From: Flavobacterium lutivivi
GTDB lineage: Bacteria > Bacteroidota > Bacteroidia > Flavobacteriales > Flavobacteriaceae
Length of the DNA: 64,000 nt
Reading direction: 5' to 3'
Assembly: GCF_014642275.1 (NCBI RefSeq)
Contig: NZ_BMIM01000008.1
Coordinates: 1-64,000, forward strand
Both the position numbers and the translations under genes were made by a program. The notes beneath the pieces were generated by a model. The model saw nothing but the letters and a program-made list of their open reading frames with translations. It was not told where the DNA came from and did no database searches. Shown piece by piece: positions 34,902-45,217 of the stretch (position 1 is the stretch's first letter; every line of letters begins with the position of its first letter).

Positions 34902-36146
34902 TTAAACTGATTTTGCGATTTTATCCATAATAGAATGGTCTGTGCCAAATTTGCAAATCGCATCACAGTTGGCTCTTAATTCTGAAAACAGAATGTATTT
35001 AATATTCATTTTCGAATTTTTTATAGCCGGTCGGTTGAGCTGTTGAATAACATCTTTTTCACGACTATCAGGAATGATGATATAGAACACCTCATCACCA
35101 TCAGATATGCTAAAATAAAGGTCGGAAAGGCGTAAAATACCAGAGTAAATACTCGTGCTTTTCTCTACTTCAAATGCCCCAATAATATTATTTGTTCCTT
35201 TCTCAAACCATAATACATCTATTAGTTTGATGGTGTTTTGCGTGTCTTTATCACAAGGTAATTCGGGGAATTTATTTATAGAGATAAAAGAAAAATTTTG
35301 TCCGTTGAAAGCTTTGCTTTTATCATTACTTGCCGGTGTAACATCGAATCCTAATGATGCCCCAATTTTCAATAGATGGTATTGCATTTCACTATGCAGA
35401 TTATCTTCTTTTTTTTCTTCGATAATTTCTTTTTGGCGTTTTACTATGTTTTTTTCGAATTTATGACGCTCTTCTTCACTCAGATAATCATCATTTCCTA
35501 TTAGCATTTTTTGAGTCCCAATTTCAAAACACAATCCTGCGATTGCACCTAAATCATTGGATAGTTCCGATTTGAATTTTGAATTTGTTTCCAGTAGTGT
35601 CTCTCTAATTTTTAAGTATTCACTCCAGCTCCCCAATTTTTTTTTATCCTTGAATAAAAAATTAAAACCATTTACAATTGCCGTGTTGAAAGGAGGAAAC
35701 CACGTTGGGTGCAAAAAATACAAAATACTGGCAACGGCCGGCCCCAATCCTTTGATGCGTAATTCGTCCAGTTTAACAATTTCTTTAAGTACCTGTTCTT
35801 CATTTTTTGCGTTAATACAATTTTCTAAGAATTGGCCAAAAGCAATTTTATTGGTTTGATTTTCATAGATATCAGGAATTCGGAGTTTTGGTTTCCAATA
35901 AAAAGGATGTGAAACCCCAACAAATACCTGTTTTTGCTCGGCAATGCAATTCAGTACAAATTCTAAGCTGCTATTTTTAAAATCGTTTGGGAATGATTTG
36001 TTTTTTATGTCTTCAACAACCTGAATAATTCCGCGACGGATAGTCCTGAATGCTTTTAACCGCTGGTCGTTGTCAACAAACCAAGTGTTATAAACGCTTT
36101 CTGTATCGTTTTTATATTGCTGTATTATTTGTGTTACACTACTCAT
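34902..36146 (-). CDS. PD-(D/E)XK-like putative nuclease with a helix-hairpin-helix-like region
   Basis: 414 residues from ATG 36146 (MSSVTQIIQ). A segment at about 135-170 (ELRIKGLGPAVASILYFLHP, then PPFNTAIVNGF) resembles a helix-hairpin-helix glycosylase-type DNA-binding motif. The C-terminal part holds IDVLWF...IIGAFEVEKS, which fits the D-x(n)-E-x-K metal site of PD-(D/E)XK nucleases (the sequence is EVEK). No methyltransferase gene is near. It may be an orphan restriction-type or repair protein. It is embedded in the copper locus and reads co-directionally with it. Confidence 0.6.
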   Translation of the reverse strand: MSSVTQIIQQYKNDTESVYNTWFVDNDQRLKAFRTIRRGIIQVVEDIKNKSFPNDFKNSSLEFVLNCIAEQKQVFVGVSHPFYWKPKLRIPDIYENQTNKIAFGQFLENCINAKNEEQVLKEIVKLDELRIKGLGPAVASILYFLHPTWFPPFNTAIVNGFNFLFKDKKKLGSWSEYLKIRETLLETNSKFKSELSNDLGAIAGLCFEIGTQKMLIGNDDYLSEEERHKFEKNIVKRQKEIIEEKKEDNLHSEMQYHLLKIGASLGFDVTPASNDKSKAFNGQNFSFISINKFPELPCDKDTQNTIKLIDVLWFEKGTNNIIGAFEVEKSTSIYSGILRLSDLYFSISDGDEVFYIIIPDSREKDVIQQLNRPAIKNSKMNIKYILFSELRANCDAICKFGTDHSIMDKIAKSV

Positions 36147-36296
36147 GTTATTATTATTTATTTTTAATACTTTAATTTTCAAAATCGTAGAACATCTACA
36201 ATTATTGAAACTAAATACATTACTAAAGCTGAAATCATTTCATATAATAAATTCCTACAAAAGCATTTGAAATTCTTAAAAATTGAAGTATTCAGT

Positions 36297-36869
36297 TTAA
36301 AGTGAGTTTAAAAGAACGCGATTAATTTTCATTATTTTATGAAAATTGTCGTAGCTCGACAATTCATCATCACTATGAAATTCCATATCAATCAAATCGT
36401 GAAATTTATGGTTATCAAAAAAAGCAGCTTTGACATTATCAATAGTGAGCTTTTCTATTCTACTTTCAGCATCTTTACTAAAATAAAATTTTGTTACAGC
36501 AACATTACCCTTACCACTAGCAATTGAAACTACTTTATAAATTAATATCTTTTCATAGGGGTTCATTATAGGGTATTTCGAACCCCTGTAAATCCTTATA
36601 ATTTTCCCATCGCAATATTTAATTGCGTATATTTTGTCTTTTGGATAAGTATAAGTAGAATCTTTATGTTTAATTGTAATCTTCTTGGGGTGAAAAATCA
36701 TATCGGATTTTATCTTATGCTTTTGTGTTTTACAATAAATAGAAAAACTTAATTTGTGTGCTAAAAAATCCTTAGCAGTAAAATAAACTCCGCTGCTATC
36801 TGTTTGTGAGAAACCCGATAATGTGATTAACACCATAAGGCATATCGAAATAATAGTTTTTACTTTCAT
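36297..36869 (-). CDS. secreted hypothetical protein
   Basis: A 190-residue protein with a signal peptide (MKVKTIISICLMVLITLSGFSQ). The mature part is Lys/Ile-rich and beta-prone (HKIKSDMIFHPKKITIKHKDSTYTYPKDKIYAIKYCDGK), like many Bacteroidetes envelope proteins. No family recognised. It stands between the nuclease-like gene and the cus genes with 130-150 bp gaps either side. Confidence 0.6.
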   Translation of the reverse strand: MKVKTIISICLMVLITLSGFSQTDSSGVYFTAKDFLAHKLSFSIYCKTQKHKIKSDMIFHPKKITIKHKDSTYTYPKDKIYAIKYCDGKIIRIYRGSKYPIMNPYEKILIYKVVSIASGKGNVAVTKFYFSKDAESRIEKLTIDNVKAAFFDNHKFHDLIDMEFHSDDELSSYDNFHKIMKINRVLLNSL

Positions 36870-37005
36870 AACTTTTTTTTTAGAATTATCATAAATTTTG
36901 CTTTTAATTTATTTTAAAACGACCAGAATCTATTTTGAAAATTTTCAATCATTAATAATTAAAAAATTAGTTTTTTAAAATAAATCCCGTCTGCATTTCT
37001 TGTTG

Positions 37006-38253
37006 TTACATTTTCATGCATTCCATCGGGTCGCTGCCTTTGCGGAATTTATATTCGCTATTGATGGCATAGGCTCCTGTTATCACTACTTTTTGACCAT
37101 TGGCAATTTTTGTTTTGATTTCTATCAGTCCATTGGTTTCAATTCCTGTTTCTACCATTAGATTTTCATAAACTCCCGGTTTTTTTTCTACCCAGATGTA
37201 GGATGCGTTTTCTTCTCTAATTACTGCATCGGTAGGAATGTAGATTCCTTTACCGCCGGAAATCATCAATTTTGCAATGGCCTGCATTCCCGGTTTTAAG
37301 ATTAGATTTTGATTTGGGACTTCAAATCGAATCAATAGTAAACGGGTTTCCGGGTTTATTTCAGGATTGATAAATGAGACTTTAGCACTTATAGATTTAT
37401 CGGGAAAATCGGCAAAAGTTATGGTAGCATTTTGACCTATTTTAAGACTATTGAAATAGTTGATATTTACTTGTGTTTCGAGCCAAAGTTTACTTAAATC
37501 GGTTACTTTAATTATTGGAGTTCCTTCCATGACATAACTCCCTTCAACGGCAGTTATTTCAGAAATTGTACCACCGACAGTGCTGTAAAATGTGGTATAG
37601 GGCGAAACATCTTTGTTGCTTTTTATATTCTCAATTTGAGTGTTGGACAAACCATAGAAGAGAAGCTTTTGTTTGGCCGCATTCATTATGTTTTTTGCAT
37701 TTTTTCCAAAATCACCGGGCATCTCCAATTGTTTAAAGGCAGTATAATAGTCTTGTTTTGCTATTGCAATATCTTCACTGTACAATTGATATATTGGCTT
37801 GTTCTTGGATAGGTAATCACCCGTAGATTTGAAATACAATTTTTCAATTCTGCCCATTGCTTTTGAAGAAAAGGTTTTAGATTTTTCTTGATTGAATGTT
37901 AAAACACCTGTGTAGTTTTGTTCTAAATTGTTTTGTGTTTGTCCTATAACTTGAGTTGTGATATTACCAAGTTGAATTTGTTGTTTACTTAAACTTATTT
38001 GGTTAACCTCACTATCATCCTGTTTTATGGGTGTTAACTCCATGTGGCAAATAGGACACTTGCCGGGTTTATCTTCTTTTACTTGAGGATCCATAGAACA
38101 TGTATAAAAAGTAGTTTCTTTATTTTTATCATGTTGAGAGTGGTCTTCTTTTTTATTCTCATGCTGAGAATGGTCTTCTTTTTTAGAAGAATTACAAGCT
38201 GTAAATATTAGGGAAAGCAATAAAAAGATGCCTATTTGATTTAAATTTTTCAT
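37006..38253 (-). CDS. cusB: CusB-like periplasmic adaptor with heavy-metal-binding module
   Basis: A 415-residue lipoprotein (lipobox IFTACNSS). A His-rich stretch with two EDHSQH units precedes a YHS-like metal module (FYTCSMDPQVKEDKPGKCPICHMEL). The rest is an RND membrane-fusion protein: hairpin, lipoyl half-motifs and beta barrel (KPGMQAIAKLMISGGKGIYIP). It bridges the RND pump to TolC. It is encoded directly after a second adaptor, so the operon carries two. Confidence 0.9.
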   Translation of the reverse strand: MKNLNQIGIFLLLSLIFTACNSSKKEDHSQHENKKEDHSQHDKNKETTFYTCSMDPQVKEDKPGKCPICHMELTPIKQDDSEVNQISLSKQQIQLGNITTQVIGQTQNNLEQNYTGVLTFNQEKSKTFSSKAMGRIEKLYFKSTGDYLSKNKPIYQLYSEDIAIAKQDYYTAFKQLEMPGDFGKNAKNIMNAAKQKLLFYGLSNTQIENIKSNKDVSPYTTFYSTVGGTISEITAVEGSYVMEGTPIIKVTDLSKLWLETQVNINYFNSLKIGQNATITFADFPDKSISAKVSFINPEINPETRLLLIRFEVPNQNLILKPGMQAIAKLMISGGKGIYIPTDAVIREENASYIWVEKKPGVYENLMVETGIETNGLIEIKTKIANGQKVVITGAYAINSEYKFRKGSDPMECMKM

Positions 38254-38255
38254 AC

Positions 38256-39503
38256 TTACTCCGTTTTAATAAAGCTTTCGCTATCGATTAAATATTGTGC
38301 ATTTTTTGCAATAGTATCACTAACAGAAATACCTTTAATGATTTGAATATAACCGTTCAGTTCAAACCCTGTTTTTACCGGTGTTGCTTTAAAACCATTG
38401 TGAGATTTAACAAAAACAATTTTTTTATTACCTGTACTTACCAATGCGTTTTTTTGTATCCAAAGACCGCTAATTGACCGTGTTTTTATAATACCTTGCA
38501 ATCTCAAACCTATCGGCAATTTGAGTGTATTGTTGTTTAAATAAACCCTAATTCTATTGGTTTTGTCGGTAGCATTAAATTGTGTTTCAATAAAATTTAT
38601 TTTCGCTTCTATTGATTCTTCAGCATTGAGTTCAGAAGTTATTTTAATGGCTTGATTGACTTCAATAAAACTGCTGCTTTCCTGAGTAATGTTGAATACT
38701 CCCCAAACTTTATCAGTATTTACTAATTTAAACACAACTTCTCCTTTTTTGACATAGTTTCCTTCTTTTAACTCAAGTTTTTCAGTACTGTTATTCATAC
38801 TTTGCATTGCAGAATTTGATGGAGTAACCATTGTTTCTGACCCTATGACAATTCCATTAGAAGGACTGTAAATGGCTATTTTAGGATTGGCTTTTTTTGA
38901 ATTAGCTAAAGCACTTATTTGATTTTGAGTCATACCGTAAAGCAACAACTTTTGTTTTGATGCCTCAATAATTGAGCTGTTATCAATATCATTTGAAAGT
39001 AAATAAATAAAGTTTTCTTGCTCAGTTAAAAGTTCAGGGCTATATAAATCAAATAATTTTTGTCCTTTATTAATTCGTTGGTATTTAAAATTCACATATA
39101 TTTTTTCAATTCGGCCACTTATTTTTGCTGCAATATTTACCGCTGAATTTGGGTCATAAGCGACAGTGCCAGGAAGATTGATTTCACCACTTAAAGTTGA
39201 ATCTATTGCTGTTATAGTTTGAAATTTACCCACTACAAAGTTATCTGTTGGCTTGATGACATTTTCAATATTATAATCTTCAATAGCATGATTGTCAATT
39301 ACTTTTTTTACTAAAGTCATTCCGCAAATAGGGCAGTTTCCAGGTTTATCTCTAATAATTTGCGGATGCATTGAACAGGTATAGACAACGTTTTGATGAG
39401 AGCTTGCGTCATGTACTTCAGGTTTTATGACATAGAAATAAATAGCAGAACCGATTATTGCTATTATACCTAGAATCAAACCATATTTTATATACTTATT
39501 CAT
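38256..39503 (-). CDS. second CusB-like periplasmic adaptor
   Basis: A 415-residue protein with an N-terminal membrane anchor (about 7-27) and a metal module (YTCSMHPQIIRDKPGNCPICGMTLV). The adaptor domains follow (SGRIEKIYVNFKYQRINKGQKLFDLYSPELL). It is the same length as, but clearly diverged from, the downstream adaptor, suggesting an old duplication and a hetero-oligomeric or division-of-labour role. A 2-bp gap separates the two genes. Confidence 0.88.
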   Translation of the reverse strand: MNKYIKYGLILGIIAIIGSAIYFYVIKPEVHDASSHQNVVYTCSMHPQIIRDKPGNCPICGMTLVKKVIDNHAIEDYNIENVIKPTDNFVVGKFQTITAIDSTLSGEINLPGTVAYDPNSAVNIAAKISGRIEKIYVNFKYQRINKGQKLFDLYSPELLTEQENFIYLLSNDIDNSSIIEASKQKLLLYGMTQNQISALANSKKANPKIAIYSPSNGIVIGSETMVTPSNSAMQSMNNSTEKLELKEGNYVKKGEVVFKLVNTDKVWGVFNITQESSSFIEVNQAIKITSELNAEESIEAKINFIETQFNATDKTNRIRVYLNNNTLKLPIGLRLQGIIKTRSISGLWIQKNALVSTGNKKIVFVKSHNGFKATPVKTGFELNGYIQIIKGISVSDTIAKNAQYLIDSESFIKTE

Positions 39504-39505
39504 AG

Positions 39506-40759
39506 TTACTTAATTTCGAGTTGTTTTTCGATTTCGACCTGAGTGTTTAGTATGGACTGCAATTTGTCGAGAGCGTCCATTTGGGCCATGTTCAAAGCTT
39601 CCCATGCGTCTAAGACAATGAACAAATCACCAGTGTTATTTTGCCAAGCCAAAACGGCGGTATCATAATTTTTGCGCAATGAAGGGATGATGCTTTTTTC
39701 GGAGATATTGTATTGTTTATTGAGGTTAGAAAGCTCTGTATTCATGCCCGAAATCATTCCAACTGTTTCATTTAAAATCATTTGTTTTTGCCAATTGAGA
39801 CTTTCATTTTTAATTTGAAAGCTACTGATATTGGCTTTGTTCATTTTTGTTGACCAAGGCATGGGGATAGTCATCATGCCCATTAGTGAGAATTGCTGTG
39901 GCTGTTGTCCAAAAGCAAACATGTGGTCATATTTAACTCCAAATTCGGGTAGAAATTTTGATTTTTCTGCATCAATTTTCAGTTGGTTTACTTCCATGGT
40001 TCTTTTGATGGCATTTATATCACTTCTGTTTTTGGAAATTGATGAGGTGTCCAATAGTTGTGAATTGTATTCCTTTAGTTCGAATGCTTCTTCAATTTCA
40101 AACACCATATTTTTATCTCTTGACATTAGAGTGTTGAGCATAATTCTTTTTTGTGAAATATCATTCTGAAGCATTATAATCATACTTTCTAACTCATTAT
40201 ATTGAGATTTTGCTTTATAATAAGTGGGGAGTTTATCCATATTGTACTGGTATCTTATTTCCATGCTTTTTATCATGTAGTTTAAGAGTAGTAAATTATC
40301 ATTGGCTACTTTGACTTTTTTATTTAGTACAAGCCATTGATAATAATTTGTCTTGGCTATAGCATAAAGCTGATTTAGAGTGTAATTTTTGTTTTCTTTT
40401 TCAACAGACGACATGGCGCTCATGTACTTGTATTCAGCATTTTGCTTTTTGGCATTGGGAATCATTTGTGAGACTCCAATCATATAACTGCCCATGCCAG
40501 GACTCATATCATCTGCTTTCCACATTTTGGTATTGTAGGGCGTCATAAAAAAACCGGTTTCTACTTGAGGTGCCATCCAGCTTTTAGCCCCTTTTGCAGC
40601 AGCATCCATACTTTGGATATCGGCATCATACATTTTTAGCTGCGGATTATCGGTTTTGATTGTGCTCAAGATATTATCCAGTGAAACAATCTGTGCATTA
40701 GCAATTGTAAAGCTTAAAATCAAAAAGCTTATAACGATATAATATTTATTCTTTAACAT
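39506..40759 (-). CDS. cusC: TolC-family outer-membrane channel (CusC-like)
   Basis: A 417-residue exported protein (signal peptide ending ANAQ). It has the long helical repeats of TolC-type efflux proteins (LDNILSTIKTDNPQLKMYDADIQSMDAAAKGAKSW; DLFIVLDAWEALNMAQMDALD). Met-rich segments (KMWKADDMSPGMGSYMIG) fit copper export. Its start overlaps the end of the cusA C-terminal frame by 14 bp. Confidence 0.87.
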   Translation of the reverse strand: MLKNKYYIVISFLILSFTIANAQIVSLDNILSTIKTDNPQLKMYDADIQSMDAAAKGAKSWMAPQVETGFFMTPYNTKMWKADDMSPGMGSYMIGVSQMIPNAKKQNAEYKYMSAMSSVEKENKNYTLNQLYAIAKTNYYQWLVLNKKVKVANDNLLLLNYMIKSMEIRYQYNMDKLPTYYKAKSQYNELESMIIMLQNDISQKRIMLNTLMSRDKNMVFEIEEAFELKEYNSQLLDTSSISKNRSDINAIKRTMEVNQLKIDAEKSKFLPEFGVKYDHMFAFGQQPQQFSLMGMMTIPMPWSTKMNKANISSFQIKNESLNWQKQMILNETVGMISGMNTELSNLNKQYNISEKSIIPSLRKNYDTAVLAWQNNTGDLFIVLDAWEALNMAQMDALDKLQSILNTQVEIEKQLEIK

Positions 40760-42686
40760 CTATAAGTTCTATTTTGCCTTTAGTTTTTAATTCGTGAAGT
40801 TTCACCATTTCAAAAACAATAGGAGTTACTAATAATACGTAAATTGTAGAAGTAATTGTCCCACCAATAAGCGGAACTGTGATAGGTAGCATCACATCGG
40901 CACCAGTCCCCGTTGCCCAAAGTATTGGGATAAGACCAAACAAAGAAACCGAAACCGTCATTAATTTTGGTCTCAATCTTTTGGCTGAACCATCGACGAT
41001 ATATTGTTTCAAGATGTCTTCAGTAATGGTTTGTGAACTGTTCCCATATTTTTCGACCATTTTGTTCATCGATTCATTCAAGTAAATAGTCATCAACATT
41101 GCTGTTTCAATGGCCATTCCGAAGAGGGCAATAAAACCAACTGCAACTGCAACAGATAAATTAATTCCATAAAAGTAGACCATAAAAACACCACCAATTA
41201 AAGCAAAAGGTACTGTTATCATAGTAATTAGAGATTCTTTCATGGAGTGGTAAGTAAAATATAAAATAAGGAAGATAATTATCACCACAATTGGTAGTAT
41301 GATGCTTAGCGTTTTATTGGCTCTCAACTGATTTTCCCACTGGCCACTCCACTCGATGTAATACCCTTTTGGCATTTTAGACATCATTGAATTTAATTTT
41401 TTCTGAGCTTCTTTCACAGTACTACCTAAATCTCGATCACGTACATTAAACAGAACGCTGCCCCTAAGCATGGCGTTTTCACTATTTATCATAGGTGGTC
41501 CATCACTTATTTTTACCTCTGCAACGGTTTCTAAAGGAATTGGTCCATATTGCATCGTTTGGACTTGCAATTTTTTCAGTGCATCAATACTGTTTCTATA
41601 TTCTTGTGCATATCTTGCATTTACAGAGAAGCGTTGTCGTCCTTCAATTGTAGTTGTCAGTTTCATTCCTCCGATAGCTGCTTCAACAACTGCATTAATA
41701 TCGTCAATTGAAAGGCCGTATCGTCCCAACATTTCCCTTTTGGCTTCAATATCGATGTATCTTCCGCCGGTAATTGGCTCTGCATATAAATCTTTTACAC
41801 CCGAAGTACCTTCGAGTGCTTTTTTGATTTTTTGAGATAGTGCATTAATAGTATCTAAACTTTCTCCGTAAACCTTAATCCCAACATCGGTTCGGATACC
41901 GGTAGAAAGCATGTTTATTCTGTTAATGATAGGTTGTGTAAAGCCGTTGGTTACTCCAGGAATTTGAAGTTTATTGTTTATTTCGGTAATGATGTCATTC
42001 TTCGTTTTTCCTTCTCTCCATTCACTTTGAGGTTTTAATAAAATGATGGTTTCAATCATGCTGATAGGGCTGTTATCTGTAGCTGTATTTGCTCTACCAG
42101 CTTTTCCCAATACATGGTCTACTTCGGGAATTGATTTTATCAATTTGTCTTGAACCTGCAATATTCTTTTTACTTCCGAGTTTGAAACATCGGGCAAGGT
42201 AACCGGCATGAAAAGTACTGAACCTTCATCCAATGGTGGCATAAACTCGGAACCTAAACGAGTAAACATGACTAAACCGATTAGTAAAGCTACTACATTA
42301 ATTCCTAAAACCGTTTTCCTCCATTTCAAACAAAAAACCAAAATAGGAGTGTATACACTTTCCAGTTTTTTATTGATTGGATTTTTATTCTCAGGACGAA
42401 GTTTACCTTTTAATAAAAAGCTTATAAGCACCGGTGTGAGTGTAATGGCTAAAAAAGCATCAACGATTAGAATGAATGATTTTGTCCAAGCCAAGGGACT
42501 AAATAATTTTCCTTCCATACCTGTGAGTAAAAAAACCGGTAGAAAAGACGCAATTACGATCAGTGTTGAGTAAAAAACACCCGGTCCTACTAACTTTGAT
42601 GATTTTTCAATTAGTTGAAGTTTTTCATCAGAGGATAAAGGGTCGTGTTCCTTTTTAAATAAATTTTTAATTTTTTCTATCATCAT
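40746..42686 (-). pseudogene. cusA: CusA-type RND pump, C-terminal part after an in-frame stop
   Basis: A 646-residue frame holding transmembrane helices 5-12 and the second periplasmic half of CusA. The periplasmic copper methionines are recognisable (GSVLFMP, NSPISMIET, INRINMLSTGIRTD). It begins nine bases after the stop codon that ends the N-terminal part, in the same frame. Together the two parts are a normal full-length CusA (about 1075 codons). Either translation restarts at the tandem ATG ATG here, the stop is read through, or the pump is inactivated. Confidence 0.75.
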
Positions 42687-42692
42687 ACCAAT

Positions 42693-43973
42693 TTACTTGT
42701 TATCAATCATTTCTTCTTGTTTCTCTGAGATTGTCCTGTAGGCGTTTTCAACCATTACAATTCCATCATCCACAACAACTCCAATAGCGAGTGCAATACC
42801 GGTTAATGACATAATATTAGATGAAATACCAAATGCTTCAAGCAATATGAAGCCAATTGCTACGGATATAGGAAGTTGAATTAAGATTATAAGGGCGCTT
42901 CTCCAATGGAACAGAAAAATTAAGATAACGAGTGAAACTGCTATCATTTCTTCTATAAGTGTTCCCTTGACAGATTCAATAGCTTTTTCGATTAACTCGC
43001 TTCTGTCATAGGAAGTTTTAAATTTCACTCCTTCGGGCAATCCTTTTTCAACTTCTTTCATCTTTGCTTTAACCGCTTTGATGACTTTATCAGCATTTTC
43101 GCCGTAACGCATTACCACTATACCGCCTACGACTTCCCCAGTTCCGTTTTGGTCAAAAATTCCAAGGCGTAAATCTCCACCCATTTGTACTGAACCTATG
43201 TCTTTTACCTTCACAGGGATAGAATTGTAATTTTTAATCGAAATATCCTCGACATCTTTACTGTTCTTTATGTAGCCTAAACCTCTAATGATATAAGACA
43301 TATTACTCATTTCAAACTTTCGGCCGCCTACATCATTGTTATTAGCCTTAACAGCATTCATTACTTCCATCATACTGACATTATAATACTGCATTTTTAG
43401 TGGATCTAAAACCAATTGATATTGCTTTTCAAAACCTCCGAATGAAGCAACTTCTGCTACACCGGGAACAGTTTGCAGTGCAAATTTCACATACCAATCC
43501 TGTAAGGCACGTTGTTCCCCAAGATCCATTCCGTTAGCTTCCAAATGATACCAAAAAATATGGCCAACACCTGTACCGTCTGGTCCTAAAGATGGAACTA
43601 CATTTTGAGGTAATAACCGTTGTGCATAGTTTAGTCTTTCTAAAACTCGTGTTCTTGCCCAATAAACATCAACATCATCTTCGAAAATTATATAGACAAA
43701 ACTCATCCCAAACATAGATGCTCCACGAATGTTTTTTACTTTCGGGATTCCTTGTAAGTTGGAAACCAAAGGGTATGTTACTTGAGCTTCTATAACCTGT
43801 GGACTTCGACCCATCCACTCTGTAAATACAATCACTTGATTTTCGGATAAATCAGGAATTGCATCGATAGGGTTTTGTCTTACGCTGTAGATTCCCCACA
43901 CAAATAATCCTGCAGAGACCAGTAGCACAATTGCTCTGTTTTTTAGTGAGAATGTTATTAGTTTTTCTACCAT
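42693..43973 (-). pseudogene. cusA: CusA-type RND pump, N-terminal part ending at an internal stop
   Basis: A 426-residue frame with helices 1-4 of an RND heavy-metal pump (NPIDAIPDLSENQVIVFTEWMGRSPQVIEAQVTYPL; VVVDDGIVMVENAYRTISEKQEE). It stops with TAA at 42695-42693, in the loop after the DDG motif where intact CusA proteins simply continue. The following codons ATT GGT ATG ATG lead in frame into the remainder. No frameshift or insertion is needed to explain the break. A sequencing error in one base would also give this picture. Confidence 0.75.
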
Positions 43974-43979
43974 ATTTCC

Positions 43980-44450
43980 TTATTTTTCAGATAAACTGTT
44001 TTGTTTTATTGAATTAATCCAGGTTATTAATTCCTGTTTTTGGACTTCATTAATTATTGCATCGCGATGTAATAGGGTATATGAAGTTAATGGCATTTCA
44101 TCCGATTTAATTTGTTTACCGATGGCTTCTAGTTTACTTTGCTGCTTTCGATTTGAATAACTGCCAAACTCATTAAAGTTTAACTCTTTTTTCCCATCTG
44201 TTATATGTTTTTCTACAAACATTCGAACAGGCTGAAGGTAATCATACCACAAATAGTCAGTGTTATTGCTGTGACAATCGTAACAAGATGTCTTTATAAG
44301 TTTTGAAATATTACTTGGTGCATTGGTTGTAATAATAAAATCATTTGTATAATCCTGGTCTGGATTTTGATTCAAGACAGGTTGATAAAATTGTATTGCA
44401 ACCACTACCAAAAAAAGTACAATACCTACTTTCTTTAATCTATTTTTCAT
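43980..44450 (-). CDS. haem-binding-domain protein
   Basis: A 156-residue protein with an N-terminal anchor (about 7-22) and a CxxCH haem motif in SCYDCHSNNTDYLWYDYLQPV, the core of the haem-binding domain family common in Bacteroidetes. Probably periplasmic, possibly electron transfer linked to copper oxidation. It lies 6 bp upstream of cusA. Confidence 0.83.
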   Translation of the reverse strand: MKNRLKKVGIVLFLVVVAIQFYQPVLNQNPDQDYTNDFIITTNAPSNISKLIKTSCYDCHSNNTDYLWYDYLQPVRMFVEKHITDGKKELNFNEFGSYSNRKQQSKLEAIGKQIKSDEMPLTSYTLLHRDAIINEVQKQELITWINSIKQNSLSEK

Positions 44451-44451
44451 T

Positions 44452-45192
44452 TTATAACGTCTTTTTCAAACTGCCACATGTTAGCATTTTAGAGCCGTAG
44501 AAAGGATTTTTTATTTCTTTGGTTTCGCTTATCCAAATAGCACCTTTACCATCATTTGCCATAGGACAATAGTCTTGGTATAGTTGCATTTTTGAACCAA
44601 ACATTTTAATTAAATCGTTAATGTCTTTGCTTAACAAAATAAAATGTTCTCTTTGGTGGTCTAGTTTACCGGCATTTTCAGCTATATGCTCAGCTTGTTC
44701 TTTAGCATCTTCAGCAATGTCTATGTAAGCTTTTTTCTGATTAGCATCTAGTGTTTTTGTATCAAGTCTGTTAAATGAAGCTAATAGTATCTTCCCTTTT
44801 TCGGCAGCACCTTCAGAATCATCTTTTACTAGTTTGTTTTTTAGGTTTAAATAACAAATAACAATATCATTAACATAATCTAAAGGGGTCACCGAAGTAT
44901 CAGCTCCGAGAACTCCGACTTTTGCCTTTGTATTATTTAGACTTGGTTCTTCGCTATTTTTATCAAGTTTGGAATGAGCGACAGGTTCTGTTAATTCCAT
45001 TCCACATTTTGAACATTTTTCACCTTTTTTACCAGTAATTTCTGGATGCATCGAACACGCAAAGAGTTGGTGATCATGATTATTACTACTTTTGTTTTCA
45101 TAAGATGTACTTTCAATTTTCTCTGACTTTGTACTTTTGTTGCAAGCTATTAGTGTTGCTACGATCGTAATTAAAATTATTGCTTTTTTCAT
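44452..45192 (-). CDS. DUF3347 lipoprotein with heavy-metal-binding module
   Basis: A 246-residue lipoprotein (lipobox TLIACNKS). A YHS-like module follows (LFACSMHPEITGKKGEKCSKCGMELTEP), then DUF3347 (about 105-240), ending DYCPMANDGKGAIWISETKEIKNPFYGSKML. Its C-terminus is closely similar to the protein at 49311, indicating duplication within the locus. Likely periplasmic copper binding. Confidence 0.85.
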   Translation of the reverse strand: MKKAIILITIVATLIACNKSTKSEKIESTSYENKSSNNHDHQLFACSMHPEITGKKGEKCSKCGMELTEPVAHSKLDKNSEEPSLNNTKAKVGVLGADTSVTPLDYVNDIVICYLNLKNKLVKDDSEGAAEKGKILLASFNRLDTKTLDANQKKAYIDIAEDAKEQAEHIAENAGKLDHQREHFILLSKDINDLIKMFGSKMQLYQDYCPMANDGKGAIWISETKEIKNPFYGSKMLTCGSLKKTL

Positions 45193-45217
45193 TTTTTAAA
45201 ATTTTAAAGTTGTTTTA

